A stretch of DNA of 64,000 nucleotides from AP-15 sp963747735. GTDB taxonomy: Bacteria; Pseudomonadota; Alphaproteobacteria; ATCC43930; CGMCC-115725. The notes beneath the pieces were generated by a model. The model was not told the origin of the DNA, made no database searches, and saw only the letters and a list, made by a program, of their open reading frames with translations. Positions within the stretch are counted from its first letter, which is position 1. Every line of letters begins with the position of its first letter. The stretch covers positions 124,001 to 188,000 of the forward strand of contig CAVVGE010000005.1 in NCBI GenBank assembly GCA_963747735.1, given 5' to 3'. Below, in pieces: positions 19,821 to 29,745 of this stretch. A program made the translations under genes and the position numbers.

Positions 19821-21416
19821 GACGTTCCACATCAGGAAGAGGGCCGGCAATTCGACGATGCCTTTGATGTTGCTGCGGAACGCGGTTTTGTTGACGAACT
19901 GGCCGGTCGGGATATAGGGCACGATTTCGAAGGCGCGCTGCTGCAATTTGGCGGCAATCCCCTGGCGGTCCTCGAGATCGGTGGCTTCGAGCCACTGCAT
20001 CCGCAATGCTTCGAGCTGGTCGTCCTTGGGCCAGCCGAACCAGGCGCCGTCGCCATTGGCGCGCAGCATGACGTTGTCCGACGGGTCGAGCGTGTCGGCG
20101 CCGACCCAGCCGGTTTCGAAAATGTTCCAACCGCCTTCGGCGGGCGGCTTTTTCGAGGCGCGGCGCGTCACCACTGTCCCCCAATCGGCGGCCACGTATT
20201 CGACATTGAGCCCGAGCTTTTTCAATTCGTCCGCCAGCACCAGCGCCTCGGCATGGATCAGCGCCTGGTCGACGCCGTCCATCAGCACGATCTTTTCGCC
20301 TTTGTAGCCGGCCTCCTTGATCAGCTGCTTGGCCCCCTCGTAATCCCGCTTCCCGGTCAATGCGGTCGAGCCCGCATTGCTCGCCATCGGCGTCCCGCAG
20401 GTATAGACGCTGGCGCAGACGTTCCAGTTTTTCTGGTCGCCGGCATAGGCCGCCATGAAATCGGCCTGGTTCACCACCATCTGCACCGCCTGGCGCATCT
20501 TGACATTGTCGAAGGGCGGGTAGAGCCAATTGAAGCGGATGCAGCCCGAGGTCTTGAGCGGGTCGGCGATCGCGAGCGCCACATCGGCATTTTTGGCGAG
20601 CACCGGCCACATGTCGGGCGACGGGTTTTCCCACCAATCGGCTTCGCCGCTGCCGATCGTCGACAGCTTTGTCGTGTTGTCGGGGATGACGTGCCACTCG
20701 ACCCGCTCGACCTTGACGACCTTGCCGCCCGAGGCCCAATTGGGCGGCTCGGGGCGCGGCACGTAATCGGTGTTCTTCTGATAGACGATCTTGTTGCCGG
20801 GCTGGTATTCGGCGGCGACGAACTTGAACGGCCCGGAGCCCACCATCTCGGTGACTTGCTTGAACGGGTCGGTCTTGGCGAGGCGCTCGGGCATGATAAA
20901 GGGGGCGAGGCTCGACACCTTGGCGAGCGCGTCGATCAGCACCGGGAACGGTGATTTGAGCTTGATCGAGAACTTCTTGTCGTCGCCGCCCTGGATGTCG
21001 GCGATCACGGTCGCGAGCGTCTGGCCGAGCCCGTCGCGCGCCATCCAGCGCTTTATTGAAGTTGTGCAGTCGATGCCGCGGACCGGCTGGCCGTCATGGA
21101 ATTTGAGGCCGTCGCGCAGGACAAAATTATAGCTGAGCTTGTCGGGCGAGACGTTCCAGTCGCCAACCATCTGGGGGTGCGGCTTGAACTTGTCGTCGAG
21201 CGCAAAGAGCGTGTCGAACACCATGTAGCCGTGGTTGCGCGTGACATAGGCGGTGGTCCAGATCGGGTCGAGCACGCGCAGGTCGGATTGCGGAATAAAC
21301 CGCAACACCTTGCTGTCGCCCGCCGCCGCCCGCGCCCTGAGCGACAATGCCGGTGCTGCCAGCGCCACCGCCCCGGCGCCGACGGCAAATCGCCGCCGCG
21401 TCAATCCCTGTGCCAT
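19809..21416 (-). CDS. ABC transporter substrate-binding protein, family 5 (peptide/opine type), Tat-exported
   Basis: Periplasmic solute-binding protein of 535 residues. A twin-arginine signal (TRRRFAVGAGAVALAAPALS) precedes a mature SBP_bac_5 domain: VLDPIWTTAYVTRNHGYMVFDTLFALD, LRDGLKFHDGQPV, GSGPFKFV, and a C-terminal LRANGDGAWFGWPKDDQ. The family binds peptides, nickel or other oligo-compounds for an ABC importer. No permease or ATPase genes adjoin it, so it is an orphan that must work with components elsewhere. ATG at 21416 was preferred because the Tat motif follows it directly. Confidence 0.9.
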   Translation of the reverse strand: MAQGLTRRRFAVGAGAVALAAPALSLRARAAAGDSKVLRFIPQSDLRVLDPIWTTAYVTRNHGYMVFDTLFALDDKFKPHPQMVGDWNVSPDKLSYNFVLRDGLKFHDGQPVRGIDCTTSIKRWMARDGLGQTLATVIADIQGGDDKKFSIKLKSPFPVLIDALAKVSSLAPFIMPERLAKTDPFKQVTEMVGSGPFKFVAAEYQPGNKIVYQKNTDYVPRPEPPNWASGGKVVKVERVEWHVIPDNTTKLSTIGSGEADWWENPSPDMWPVLAKNADVALAIADPLKTSGCIRFNWLYPPFDNVKMRQAVQMVVNQADFMAAYAGDQKNWNVCASVYTCGTPMASNAGSTALTGKRDYEGAKQLIKEAGYKGEKIVLMDGVDQALIHAEALVLADELKKLGLNVEYVAADWGTVVTRRASKKPPAEGGWNIFETGWVGADTLDPSDNVMLRANGDGAWFGWPKDDQLEALRMQWLEATDLEDRQGIAAKLQQRAFEIVPYIPTGQFVNKTAFRSNIKGIVELPALFLMWNVEKT

Positions 21417-21564
21417 CCCCGGTCTCCATTTTGATTTTGCCGAAAGCAAGCGTAGCACACTCCCGCCAGCCCGGATTCCCGCAATTTTCGCCGATTCTGC
21501 GCGGCACCGGCGGCCCCGAGCCGTCTGCCCCGAGCAACAAACCAGCCCCGAGCCGCCGGGCCGC

Positions 21565-23082
21565 TCAGCGGCGGCCAAAGGCGTCGGCGGGCGGCAGCGG
21601 GCTGAAGTCGAGCGGCGCCGCGGTGTCGATGTGCGCGCGGGTCGGCAGCTCGTTCGCGTTCCAGCCGCCGCCCAATGCCTGGATCAGCGCGGCGCTGGCG
21701 ACGAGCCGGCTCTGGCGGATGTTGAGCGCGGTCTGCGCGTCGCTCAACGCCGTCTGCTGGGCGACGACGACGCTGGTATAGGCGACGGTGCCGGCGAGGT
21801 ATTGGTTGTTGAGGACCCGCTCCGCCTCGCGCGCGGCGGCGACCGCGGCATCCTGCGCCACCGCCTGCTGCGCCAGGATGCGCAATGCGGCGAGCTGGTC
21901 CTCGACCTGCTGAAATGCGCTCAGCACGGTCTGCCGGTAATCCGCGACGTCCTGGTCGTAAACGGCACGCGCCTGTTGCACCGCGGCGTTGCGTGCGCCC
22001 GCATCGAACACGGTCTCGACCACATTCCCGCCGAACGACCAGAACCGGCCCGAGGCGCTGACGAGCTTCGCCAGCGAAATCGCGGCTTCTCCGGCATCGG
22101 CGGAAAGTGTGACCGTCGGAAAAAACGCCGCCTCGGCGACACCGATCTGGGCATTGGCCGCAGCCATGATGCGCTCGGCCGCAGCGATGTCGGGGCGCCG
22201 CTCGAGCAATGCCGATGGCACCCCGTCCGGGATCGCCGGCACCGCCGCCGCGACAGCGGTAGGCGCGATCGACAATTCTGCCGGCGGCACGCCGATCAGC
22301 ACCGCGATGGCGTGCTCGAACTGCGCCCGCGTGACGCCTACCGCGATCGCCTGCGCTTGCGTGCTCTGCAATTGCGCCTCGGCCTGCGACACGTCCGATT
22401 GCGCGGCAATGCCGGCGGCGTATTGGTTTTTGGTGATGCGCAGCGATTCGGCGAAAGCCACCGCCGAGGCGTCGAGCAGCCGTTTCAGCTCGTCGGCGAC
22501 GCGCAATTGCAGATAGTCGGTGGCGAGTTGGCCCTGCGCCGAGAGGCGGGCATTGGCGAGGTCGCCGGCGCTCGCCTGCGCGCTCGCCATCTGGCTCTCG
22601 ACCATCCGTCGGATCTGGCCCCACAGATCGGGGGTCCAGCTCGCCGCTGCCGAGACGCTGAAAAAATCGACGATCTTGCCGCTGCCGCCGCCCCCTCCGC
22701 CTATGCTGGAAGCGCTCGAGCCGCTGCCGCTGCCGAGCGCGCGTTGGCCCGACGCGTTCACCGTCCCGGTCGGGAAAAACCCGGCGCGCGCCTGCGCCAC
22801 CAGCCATTCAGCTTGACGGTAAGCAGCCTCGGCGGCCTTCAAATTCTGGTTCGAGATGTCGATCCGGCGCTCCAGGCGATCGAGCACCGGGTCGTTGTAG
22901 ATCGACCACCAGGCGCCGCGGACCATCGCATCGACCGGCTGGGCCATTGCCCAGCCCGCCGCCGCCTCCTTGTAGCGCGCCGGCACCGGCGCCGCCGGCC
23001 GCTGGTAATCGGGCCCGACGGTGCAGGCGGCAAGCGTGAGGAGGGCGGCGACAGCCCAACTGCTCCCCGACCGGTGCGACAC
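21565..23082 (-). CDS. Outer membrane efflux lipoprotein, OprM/NodT family
   Basis: Outer-membrane channel of a tripartite RND pump, about 505 residues from the GTG at 23082. It starts with a lipoprotein signal (WAVAALLTLAAC, lipobox LAAC) followed by the NodT hallmark TVGPDYQRPAAPVPARYKEA, then two OEP repeats with long coiled coils (DLWGQIRRMVESQMASAQAS and GVAEAAFFPTVTLSADAG). A glycine-rich loop lies near residues 110-125. An ATG at 23274 overlaps the mdtC stop (ATGA) and is in frame, but it would place about 64 residues, mostly encoded by an inserted repeat, before the signal peptide. I therefore prefer the GTG. It is cotranscribed with mdtABC. Confidence 0.87.
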   Translation of the reverse strand: MSHRSGSSWAVAALLTLAACTVGPDYQRPAAPVPARYKEAAAGWAMAQPVDAMVRGAWWSIYNDPVLDRLERRIDISNQNLKAAEAAYRQAEWLVAQARAGFFPTGTVNASGQRALGSGSGSSASSIGGGGGGSGKIVDFFSVSAAASWTPDLWGQIRRMVESQMASAQASAGDLANARLSAQGQLATDYLQLRVADELKRLLDASAVAFAESLRITKNQYAAGIAAQSDVSQAEAQLQSTQAQAIAVGVTRAQFEHAIAVLIGVPPAELSIAPTAVAAAVPAIPDGVPSALLERRPDIAAAERIMAAANAQIGVAEAAFFPTVTLSADAGEAAISLAKLVSASGRFWSFGGNVVETVFDAGARNAAVQQARAVYDQDVADYRQTVLSAFQQVEDQLAALRILAQQAVAQDAAVAAAREAERVLNNQYLAGTVAYTSVVVAQQTALSDAQTALNIRQSRLVASAALIQALGGGWNANELPTRAHIDTAAPLDFSPLPPADAFGRR

Positions 23083-23106
23083 GGCACGGGCTCTGGAATC
23101 CCCCGC

Positions 23107-23220
23107 CTCACCCCGACCCTCTCCGCCCCCAGGGGCGGAGAGGGAATTCCATAACAGACCGGGAACCCCTCTCCGCCCCGCGGGGGGAGAGGGAGGGACC
23201 CGCGAAGCGGGAGGGTGAGG
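23107..23220. repeat. GC-rich intergenic repeat inside the mdtC-oprM junction
   Basis: The ends are inverted (CCTCACCC at the left, GGGTGAGG at the right) and the body holds two hairpins (around CTCTCCGCCCC with GGGGCGGAGAG, and CGCTTCGCG type). It looks like the dispersed repeat common between alphaproteobacterial genes. Here it lies in frame between an ATGA-coupled start and the lipoprotein signal of the efflux channel. Confidence 0.75.
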
Positions 23221-23270
23221 TGGGCCAGCCTCCGAGCCGGCGCCGGGAGCGCCACATTCGCGGTCCGCCG

Positions 23271-26200
23271 TCATTCGCCGGGCTGGGCGGCGTGGCCGGC
23301 GCCGAGATGGCGCAACCCGGCGCGCCAGCGCCGTAGCGCCCAAAGGCGGTAGCGGTCGAGATAGAGGTAGATGACCGGTGTCGTGTAGAGCGTCAGGAGC
23401 TGGCTGACGACGAGCCCGCCGACGATGGCGACACCGAGCGGCCGGCGCAATTCGGCGCCTTCGCCAAAACCGATCGCCAACGGCATCGCGCCGAGCATCG
23501 CCGCCAATGTCGTCATCATGATCGGGCGAAACCGCTTGAGGCACGCCTCGTAGATCGCCTCGCGCGAATTCAGCCCCAGGGTGCGCTCGGCGTCGAGCGC
23601 GAAGTCGATCATCATGATCGCGTTCTTCTTGACGATGCCGATCAGGAGGATGACGCCGATCAATGCGATGATGCTGAATTCGGTGCCGGTCACGATCAGC
23701 GCCAGCACCGCACCCACCCCCGCCGAGGGCAAGGTCGAGAGGATCGTGAGCGGGTGGACGTAGCTCTCGTACAGCACACCCAGCACCACATAGACCGCAA
23801 TCAGCGCCGCCGCGATCAGCATCGGCTCGTTGGCCAGAGATTCCTCGAACACCTTGGCCGTGCCCTGAAACCCGCCATGAATCGTCGCCGGCATGTCGAG
23901 ACCATCGACTGCCTCGGTGATCGCCTGCTGCGCCTCGCCCAGCGACACCCCCGGCGCCAGGTTGAACGAGATCGTCGCGGCGACAAAGAGGCCCTGGTGA
24001 TTGACCGCGAGCGGCGTGTTGCCGGGGCCGAAATGGCTGACGGCGGAGAGCGGCACCATCGTCTCTTGCGCGGTGCTGACCGCGGCCCCGGTCGAGGTGG
24101 CGGTGCGCCCGGTGTTGGCGAGCGCGTTGTTGACCAGATTGCGCTGGGTGTCGCCGGCGATCGCCGCGGCGGTGGTGGCGGCCGTGCTCGCAGCTTTTGC
24201 CGGCGTCTTTGCCGCGACGGTGCCGGCGAGCGCGTTGGTCGCTTGCGTCCCGCCGACCGCGCCGCCGCTGGTGCTGACATATACCTCCTTTAATGTTTCC
24301 GGGGTTTGCCAGAACCGCGGCGCCACCTCCATGACCACGTGATATTGGTTGCGCGGCATGTAGATCACCGAGACCTGCCGCTGGCCAAACGCATCGTAGA
24401 GCGTGTTGTCGATCTGGCTCACCGTCAGCCCGAGCCGCGACGCGGTGGCGCGGTCGATGATCAGCTCGGTTTCGAGTCCCTTTTGCTGCTGGTCGAGGTT
24501 GACCTCGGTGATCTCCTTGACCTTTTGCAACGCTGCCTCGACCTTGGGCGCCCATTCGAACATCGTCTTCGTATCGTCGCCTTGCAGCGAATATTGGTAT
24601 TCTGCATTGCTCTGCCGGCCGCCGACCCGGATGTCTTGCGCCGCCTGCAGAAAGAGCCGCGCGCCGGCGACCTGGTTGAGCTTGCCGCGCAGCCGGCCGA
24701 TCACCTGCCCGACCGACAGCTTGCGCTCCGACAACGGCTTCAGCACGACAAAGACAAAGCCGGAATTGGTCTGCCCGCCGCCGGTAAAGCCGACGATGTT
24801 TTCCACCGCCGGATCGGCGCGGATGATGTCGATAAACTGGGTCAGCTTTTTTTCCATCAGCTGAAACGAAATGCTCTGGTCGGCCTGAACGCCGCCGATC
24901 ATCCGCCCGGTGTCCTGCTGCGGAAAAAAACCCTTGGGAATGATCGTGAACAAATAAATCGCGAGCACGATCGTCGCCGCGAGGCTCAGCATGACGAGGC
25001 CCGGCCAGCGCAATGCCACGCGCAGCGAGCGGTCGTAGCGCGAAAGCACTGCATCGAACGCGCGCTCGCCCATCCGGTAGACCCGTCCGTGCTTTGGATT
25101 GCGCCGATTGTCGAGCAGATAGGCGCACATCATCGGCGTCGTCGTCAGCGACACGACGAGCGATATCAGGATCGCCACCGACAAGGTCATCGCGAATTCG
25201 CGGAAGAGGCGCCCGACGATCCCGCCCATCAAGAGGATCGGCACAAACACCGCGATCAGGGAGAGGCTCATCGACAACACGGTGAACCCGACCTCGCGGG
25301 CGCCGAGCAAGGCCGCCTCCATCCGCGTCATGCCGGCTTCGATGTGGCGGGTGATGTTTTCGAGCACCACGATCGCGTCATCGACGACAAACCCGGTCGA
25401 GACGGTCAGCGCCATCAGCGACAAATTGTCGAGGCTGTAGCCCAGCAAATACATCGCGCCAAAGGTGCCGATCAGCGACACCGGCACCGCCACGCTCGGG
25501 ATCAAGGTCGCGCGCAGATTGCGCAAGAACAGAAAGACGACGAGGATCACCAGGCAGACGGCGATCACCAATGCCCGCTCGACATCGTGCAGCGAGGTGC
25601 GGATCGTCGTCGTGCGGTCCATCGTCAGGGTCACGTCGATGGCTCGCGGGATCGACGCCCTGAGCTGCGGCAGGATCGCTTTGACCCGGTCCACCGTGTC
25701 GATGATGTTGGCGCCGGGCTGCCGATAGAGGATGACGAGGACCGCGGGGTTGCCGTTCGAGAGCCCCTGGTTGCGCAGGTTTTCGACCAAATCCTGGACA
25801 TCGGCGACGTCGCTCAGCCGGACCGCCGCACCGTTGCGGTAGGCGATCACCAGCGAGCGGTATTGCGATGCCTTGGTCGCCTGGTCGTTGGTGTAGATTT
25901 GGAACCGGCGGTCGCCCTCCTCGACCGCACCCTTGGGGCTGTGGGCATTGGCCGAGGCCAAGGCTGCGCGCACGTCCTCGAGCCCGATCCCGTATTTGAA
26001 GAGCGCATTCGGGTTCAATTCGACCCGCACCGCCGGCAGCGAGCTGCCGCTGATCCCGACCTGGCCGATGCCCTCGATCTGCGACAGCGCCTGCTGCATG
26101 ACCGTCGAAGCCGCATCGTAGATCTGGCCGCGCGTCAAGGTGGCCGAGCTCATCGACAGGATCGCGATCGGCGCGTCGGCGGGGTTGACCTTGCGGTAGG

Positions 26201-26582
26201 TCGGGTTCTGCCGCAGGCTCGTCGGCAAATCGGCGCGGGCGGCGTTGATTGCCGCCTGCACGTCGCGCGCCGCCCCGTCGATATTGCGGTCGAGCCCGAA
26301 TTGCAAGGTGATCCGGGTCGAGCCGACGGTGCTCGACGAGGTCATCTCGCTGACATCGGCAATGACGCCCAGATGGCGTTCGAGCGGTGTCGCCACCGTC
26401 GTCGCCATGGTGTCGGGGCTCGCCCCCGGCATTGCCGCATAGACCGAGATCGTCGGGAAATCGACTTGCGGCAGCGGTGCGACCGGCAATCTCAAATAGG
26501 CAACAAACCCGGCGAGCGCGATCCCGATCGTCAACAGCGTGGTCGCGACCGGGCGCCGGATAAAGGGCGCCGACGGGTTCAC
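23271..26582 (-). CDS. mdtC: RND efflux inner-membrane transporter, MdtC-like
   Basis: Proton-driven multidrug transporter subunit, 1103 residues. The twelve-helix RND pattern is clear: N-terminal FIRRPVATTLLTIGIALAGF, the TM4 motif TVSTGFVVDDAIVVLENI with paired aspartates for proton relay, PKGFFPQQDTG between the halves, and IGVILLIGIVKKNAIMMIDF. The GTG at 26582 is chosen by alignment of its N-terminus with the paralogue next door. It is about 70 residues longer than usual because of an Ala/Thr-rich insertion (bases about 24060-24262) absent from the paralogue. MdtB and MdtC usually form a mixed trimer. Confidence 0.93.
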   Translation of the reverse strand: MNPSAPFIRRPVATTLLTIGIALAGFVAYLRLPVAPLPQVDFPTISVYAAMPGASPDTMATTVATPLERHLGVIADVSEMTSSSTVGSTRITLQFGLDRNIDGAARDVQAAINAARADLPTSLRQNPTYRKVNPADAPIAILSMSSATLTRGQIYDAASTVMQQALSQIEGIGQVGISGSSLPAVRVELNPNALFKYGIGLEDVRAALASANAHSPKGAVEEGDRRFQIYTNDQATKASQYRSLVIAYRNGAAVRLSDVADVQDLVENLRNQGLSNGNPAVLVILYRQPGANIIDTVDRVKAILPQLRASIPRAIDVTLTMDRTTTIRTSLHDVERALVIAVCLVILVVFLFLRNLRATLIPSVAVPVSLIGTFGAMYLLGYSLDNLSLMALTVSTGFVVDDAIVVLENITRHIEAGMTRMEAALLGAREVGFTVLSMSLSLIAVFVPILLMGGIVGRLFREFAMTLSVAILISLVVSLTTTPMMCAYLLDNRRNPKHGRVYRMGERAFDAVLSRYDRSLRVALRWPGLVMLSLAATIVLAIYLFTIIPKGFFPQQDTGRMIGGVQADQSISFQLMEKKLTQFIDIIRADPAVENIVGFTGGGQTNSGFVFVVLKPLSERKLSVGQVIGRLRGKLNQVAGARLFLQAAQDIRVGGRQSNAEYQYSLQGDDTKTMFEWAPKVEAALQKVKEITEVNLDQQQKGLETELIIDRATASRLGLTVSQIDNTLYDAFGQRQVSVIYMPRNQYHVVMEVAPRFWQTPETLKEVYVSTSGGAVGGTQATNALAGTVAAKTPAKAASTAATTAAAIAGDTQRNLVNNALANTGRTATSTGAAVSTAQETMVPLSAVSHFGPGNTPLAVNHQGLFVAATISFNLAPGVSLGEAQQAITEAVDGLDMPATIHGGFQGTAKVFEESLANEPMLIAAALIAVYVVLGVLYESYVHPLTILSTLPSAGVGAVLALIVTGTEFSIIALIGVILLIGIVKKNAIMMIDFALDAERTLGLNSREAIYEACLKRFRPIMMTTLAAMLGAMPLAIGFGEGAELRRPLGVAIVGGLVVSQLLTLYTTPVIYLYLDRYRLWALRRWRAGLRHLGAGHAAQPGE

Positions 26583-26648
26583 GGCACGGCACCCTGCGGG
26601 CGCAGGGCGACCGGGCGCCGGATAAAGGGCGCCGACGGGTTCACGGCA
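26545..26648. repeat. 42-base direct duplication across the mdtB-mdtC junction (period 62)
   Basis: 26545-26586 is repeated exactly at 26607-26648, and the bases following each copy are also similar. The first copy encodes the start and first residues of mdtC; the second spans the mdtB stop codon. It is a local tandem duplication at the gene junction. Confidence 0.85.
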
Positions 26649-29600
26649 GCGCGCCCTGCGGGCGCACGGCGCCCGGGCGCAGGAAACGCCCCAGCCGGTC
26701 AAAAGCGAGATAGATGACGGGTGTCGTGAACAAGGTCAGCAATTGGCTCACGATCAGCCCACCGACGATCGTCACACCCAAAGGATGGCGCAGCTCCGAT
26801 CCGGTGCCGGTGCCGAGCATCAGCGGCAGGGCGGCAAAGAGGGCAGCCATCGTCGTCATCAGGATCGGGCGAAAGCGTAGGAGGCACGCCTGGCGGATCG
26901 CCTCGCGCGGCGGCTTCCCCTCGTTGCGCTCGGCATCGAGGGCGAAATCCACCATCATGATCGCGTTCTTTTTGACGATGCCGATCAACAGGATGATGCC
27001 GATGATCGCGATCACCGACAAATCGCTGCCGTCGATCATCAACGCCAACAATGCGCCCACCCCGGCCGAGGGCAGGGTCGAAAGGATCGTCACCGGGTGG
27101 ATAAAGCTCTCATAGAGCACGCCCAACACGATGTAGACGGTGATGATCGCGGCGAGGATCAGGATCAATTCGTTGCCGAGCGCCGCCTGGAACGCGAGCG
27201 CCGCACCCTGGAACACGGTGATCATGCTCGCCGGCATGCCGATCTCGCGCTCGGCCGCCGTGATCGCATCGACCGCCTGACCGAGCGAGGCGCCGGGCGC
27301 CAAATTGAACGACACCATGGTTGAGGGAAATTGGCCCAGATGGTCGATCTCCATCGGTGCTGTCTGCTGCTCGACCTTGGCGATCGCCGACAATGGCACC
27401 TGGCCGTTGGCTGCGGTCGAGGACGGCAGATAGATCGAGCCGAGCGCCGACAGCGACTGCTGCATCAGCGGGTCGGCTTCGAGGATCACCCGGTACTGGT
27501 TCGATTGGGTAAAGATCGTCGAGACGATGCGCTGACCGAACAAATCGTAGAGCGCGTTATCGACGGTCGCCGGGGTGATGCCAAAGCGCGCGGCGGTCGC
27601 GCGGTCGATATCGACATAGGCGGAAAGCCCGTTCTGGGCAAAGGTGCTGGCGACGTCTTCGAGCTCCGGCACCTGCTGCAGCCGTTGCAGCAGCTTTGGC
27701 ACCCAGGTCGCGAATTCGTCCGGGTTCGCGTCTTCCAGCGCAAGCTGGTATTGCGAGCGGCTGACCGTCGCGTCGATCGTCAAATCCTGCACCGGCTGCA
27801 TGTAGAGAGTGATGCCGGGGACCTTGGCGGTCTCGCGCTCGAGCCGCCGGATCACGTCGCTCGCCGACAGCCGGCGCTCGTCGCGCGGCTTCAAATTGAT
27901 CAGCATCCGGCCGCTGTTCAATGTCGTGTTGGTGCCGTCGACGCCGATAAACGAAGAGAGGCTCACAACATCGGGATCGTCGAGCACGGAAGCGGCGAGC
28001 GCCTGCTGGCGCTCCGCCATCGCGGCAAACGAGACCGAGGGCGAGGCGACCGAAATCCCCTGGATCAGCCCGGTGTCCTGGATCGGGAAAAACCCTTTCG
28101 GGATCACGACATAGAGGAAAACCGTAAGCGCCAGGGTCGCCACCGCGACGAGCAAGGTCAGCGGCTGACGGTCGAGCACCCAATCGAGCCCGCGGCCGTA
28201 TTGGGCGATCATCGCATCGAACCATTCCTGGCTTTTGCGCGCGATCCACGACATTTCCTGCGCGGGCTGATGGCGCAGGATGCGCGCGCACATCATCGGC
28301 ACCAGAGTGAGCGCCACGACCGCCGAAATCACGATCGTGACCGCCAAGGTGATGGCGAACTCGCGGAAGAGGCGCCCCACCACATCGGGCATAAAGAGGA
28401 GCGGGATCAAGACCGCGATCAGCGACACGGTCAGCGAGATGATCGTAAAGCCGATCTGCTGCGAGCCTTTAAGCGCCGCCTCGAGCGGCGGATCGCCCAT
28501 CTCGATATAGCGCGAGATGTTCTCGATCATGACGATCGCGTCGTCGACGACAAAGCCGGTGGCGATCGTCAATGCCATCAGCGACAAATTGTTGAGGCTG
28601 AACCCAAACAGGTACATGACCGCCAAGGTGCCGACCAAAGAGAGCGGCACCGAAAGGCTCGGGATCAAGGTTGCCGACGGGCTGCGCAAAAAGAGAAAGA
28701 TCACGACGACGACGAGCAGCACCGCGAGCACCAGCTCGAGCTCGACATCGGCGACCGAGGCGCGGATCGTCGTCGTCCGGTCGGTCAATACCGCGACATC
28801 GACCGCCGCCGGCAATGACGCCTTCAGCTGCGGCAGCAATTTCTGGATGCCGTCGACGACGGCGATGACATTGGCGCCCGGCTGGCGCTGGATATTGACG
28901 ATGATCGCCGGCTCGGCGTTCATCCATGCGGCGAGCTTGGTGTTCTCGGCGGCGTTTGCGGCCTTGGCCACATCCCTGAGGTAAACCGGGGCACCGTCCC
29001 GGTAGGCGACGACGAGGTCGTCGTAATCCTTGGCGTTCCTGATCTGGTCGTTGGCATTGATCGTGTAGGCGCGGCTCGGCCCGTCGAAATTGCCTTTGGG
29101 CGTGTTGACATTGGCGTTGGCCAAGGTCGTGCGCAGATTGTCGATGTTGAGGCCGTAGGCGGCGAGCTGCAAATTGTTCGCCTGGATGCGCACTGCCGGC
29201 CGGTTGCCGCCGCTGATGCTGACGAGGCCGACTCCGGGCAATTGCGAAATCTTTTGCGCGAGCCGCGTGTCGGCGAGGTCCTCGAGATCGGTCAGCGGCA
29301 GGGTCTTGGAGGTCAACGCCAGGGTCAGGATCGGCGCGTCGGCGGGGTTGACCTTGGCGTAGATCGGGGGTGCCGGAAGGTCCGACGGCAACAGATTGCC
29401 GGCCGCGTTGATCGCCGCCTGGACCTCCTGCTCGGCCGCGTCGAGGGTCAAATCGAGGCTGAACTGCAAGGTGATGACCGAGGCCCCGGCGGAGCTCACC
29501 GAGGACATCTGGTTCAGCCCCGGCATTTGGCCCAACTGCACTTCGAGCGGGGCCGTCACCGACGAGGTCATAACATCGGGGCTCGCACCCGGATAAAAGG

Positions 29601-29745
29601 TCTCGACCTGGATCGTCGGGTAATCGACCTGCGGCAGCGCCGAGAGCGGCAGAAACCGGTAGGCAAAGAGCCCGACCAGCACGATCGCCGCCATCAAGAG
29701 CGTCGTCGCTACCGGGCGCAGGATAAAGAGCCGCGACGGGCTCAT
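26641..29745 (-). CDS. mdtB: RND efflux inner-membrane transporter, MdtB-like
   Basis: RND multidrug transporter of 1034 residues, the partner of the following mdtC. It shows LFILRPVATTLLMAAIVLVG at the N-terminus, the proton-relay motif TIATGFVVDDAIVMIENIS, PKGFFPIQDTGLIQG, and IIGIILLIGIVKKNAIMMVD in the second half. Length is normal, without the insertion seen in mdtC. ATG at 29745. It is separated from mdtA by 187 bases that carry hairpin repeats. Confidence 0.95.
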   Translation of the reverse strand: MSPSRLFILRPVATTLLMAAIVLVGLFAYRFLPLSALPQVDYPTIQVETFYPGASPDVMTSSVTAPLEVQLGQMPGLNQMSSVSSAGASVITLQFSLDLTLDAAEQEVQAAINAAGNLLPSDLPAPPIYAKVNPADAPILTLALTSKTLPLTDLEDLADTRLAQKISQLPGVGLVSISGGNRPAVRIQANNLQLAAYGLNIDNLRTTLANANVNTPKGNFDGPSRAYTINANDQIRNAKDYDDLVVAYRDGAPVYLRDVAKAANAAENTKLAAWMNAEPAIIVNIQRQPGANVIAVVDGIQKLLPQLKASLPAAVDVAVLTDRTTTIRASVADVELELVLAVLLVVVVIFLFLRSPSATLIPSLSVPLSLVGTLAVMYLFGFSLNNLSLMALTIATGFVVDDAIVMIENISRYIEMGDPPLEAALKGSQQIGFTIISLTVSLIAVLIPLLFMPDVVGRLFREFAITLAVTIVISAVVALTLVPMMCARILRHQPAQEMSWIARKSQEWFDAMIAQYGRGLDWVLDRQPLTLLVAVATLALTVFLYVVIPKGFFPIQDTGLIQGISVASPSVSFAAMAERQQALAASVLDDPDVVSLSSFIGVDGTNTTLNSGRMLINLKPRDERRLSASDVIRRLERETAKVPGITLYMQPVQDLTIDATVSRSQYQLALEDANPDEFATWVPKLLQRLQQVPELEDVASTFAQNGLSAYVDIDRATAARFGITPATVDNALYDLFGQRIVSTIFTQSNQYRVILEADPLMQQSLSALGSIYLPSSTAANGQVPLSAIAKVEQQTAPMEIDHLGQFPSTMVSFNLAPGASLGQAVDAITAAEREIGMPASMITVFQGAALAFQAALGNELILILAAIITVYIVLGVLYESFIHPVTILSTLPSAGVGALLALMIDGSDLSVIAIIGIILLIGIVKKNAIMMVDFALDAERNEGKPPREAIRQACLLRFRPILMTTMAALFAALPLMLGTGTGSELRHPLGVTIVGGLIVSQLLTLFTTPVIYLAFDRLGRFLRPGAVRPQGALP

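Noticed and set aside
24306..26717. An 803-codon plus-strand open frame opposite the MdtC-like gene
   Set aside because: Arg/His/Asp-rich translation is the mirror of RND coding sequence in GC-rich DNA; no domain is recognisable and the minus-strand gene is certain.
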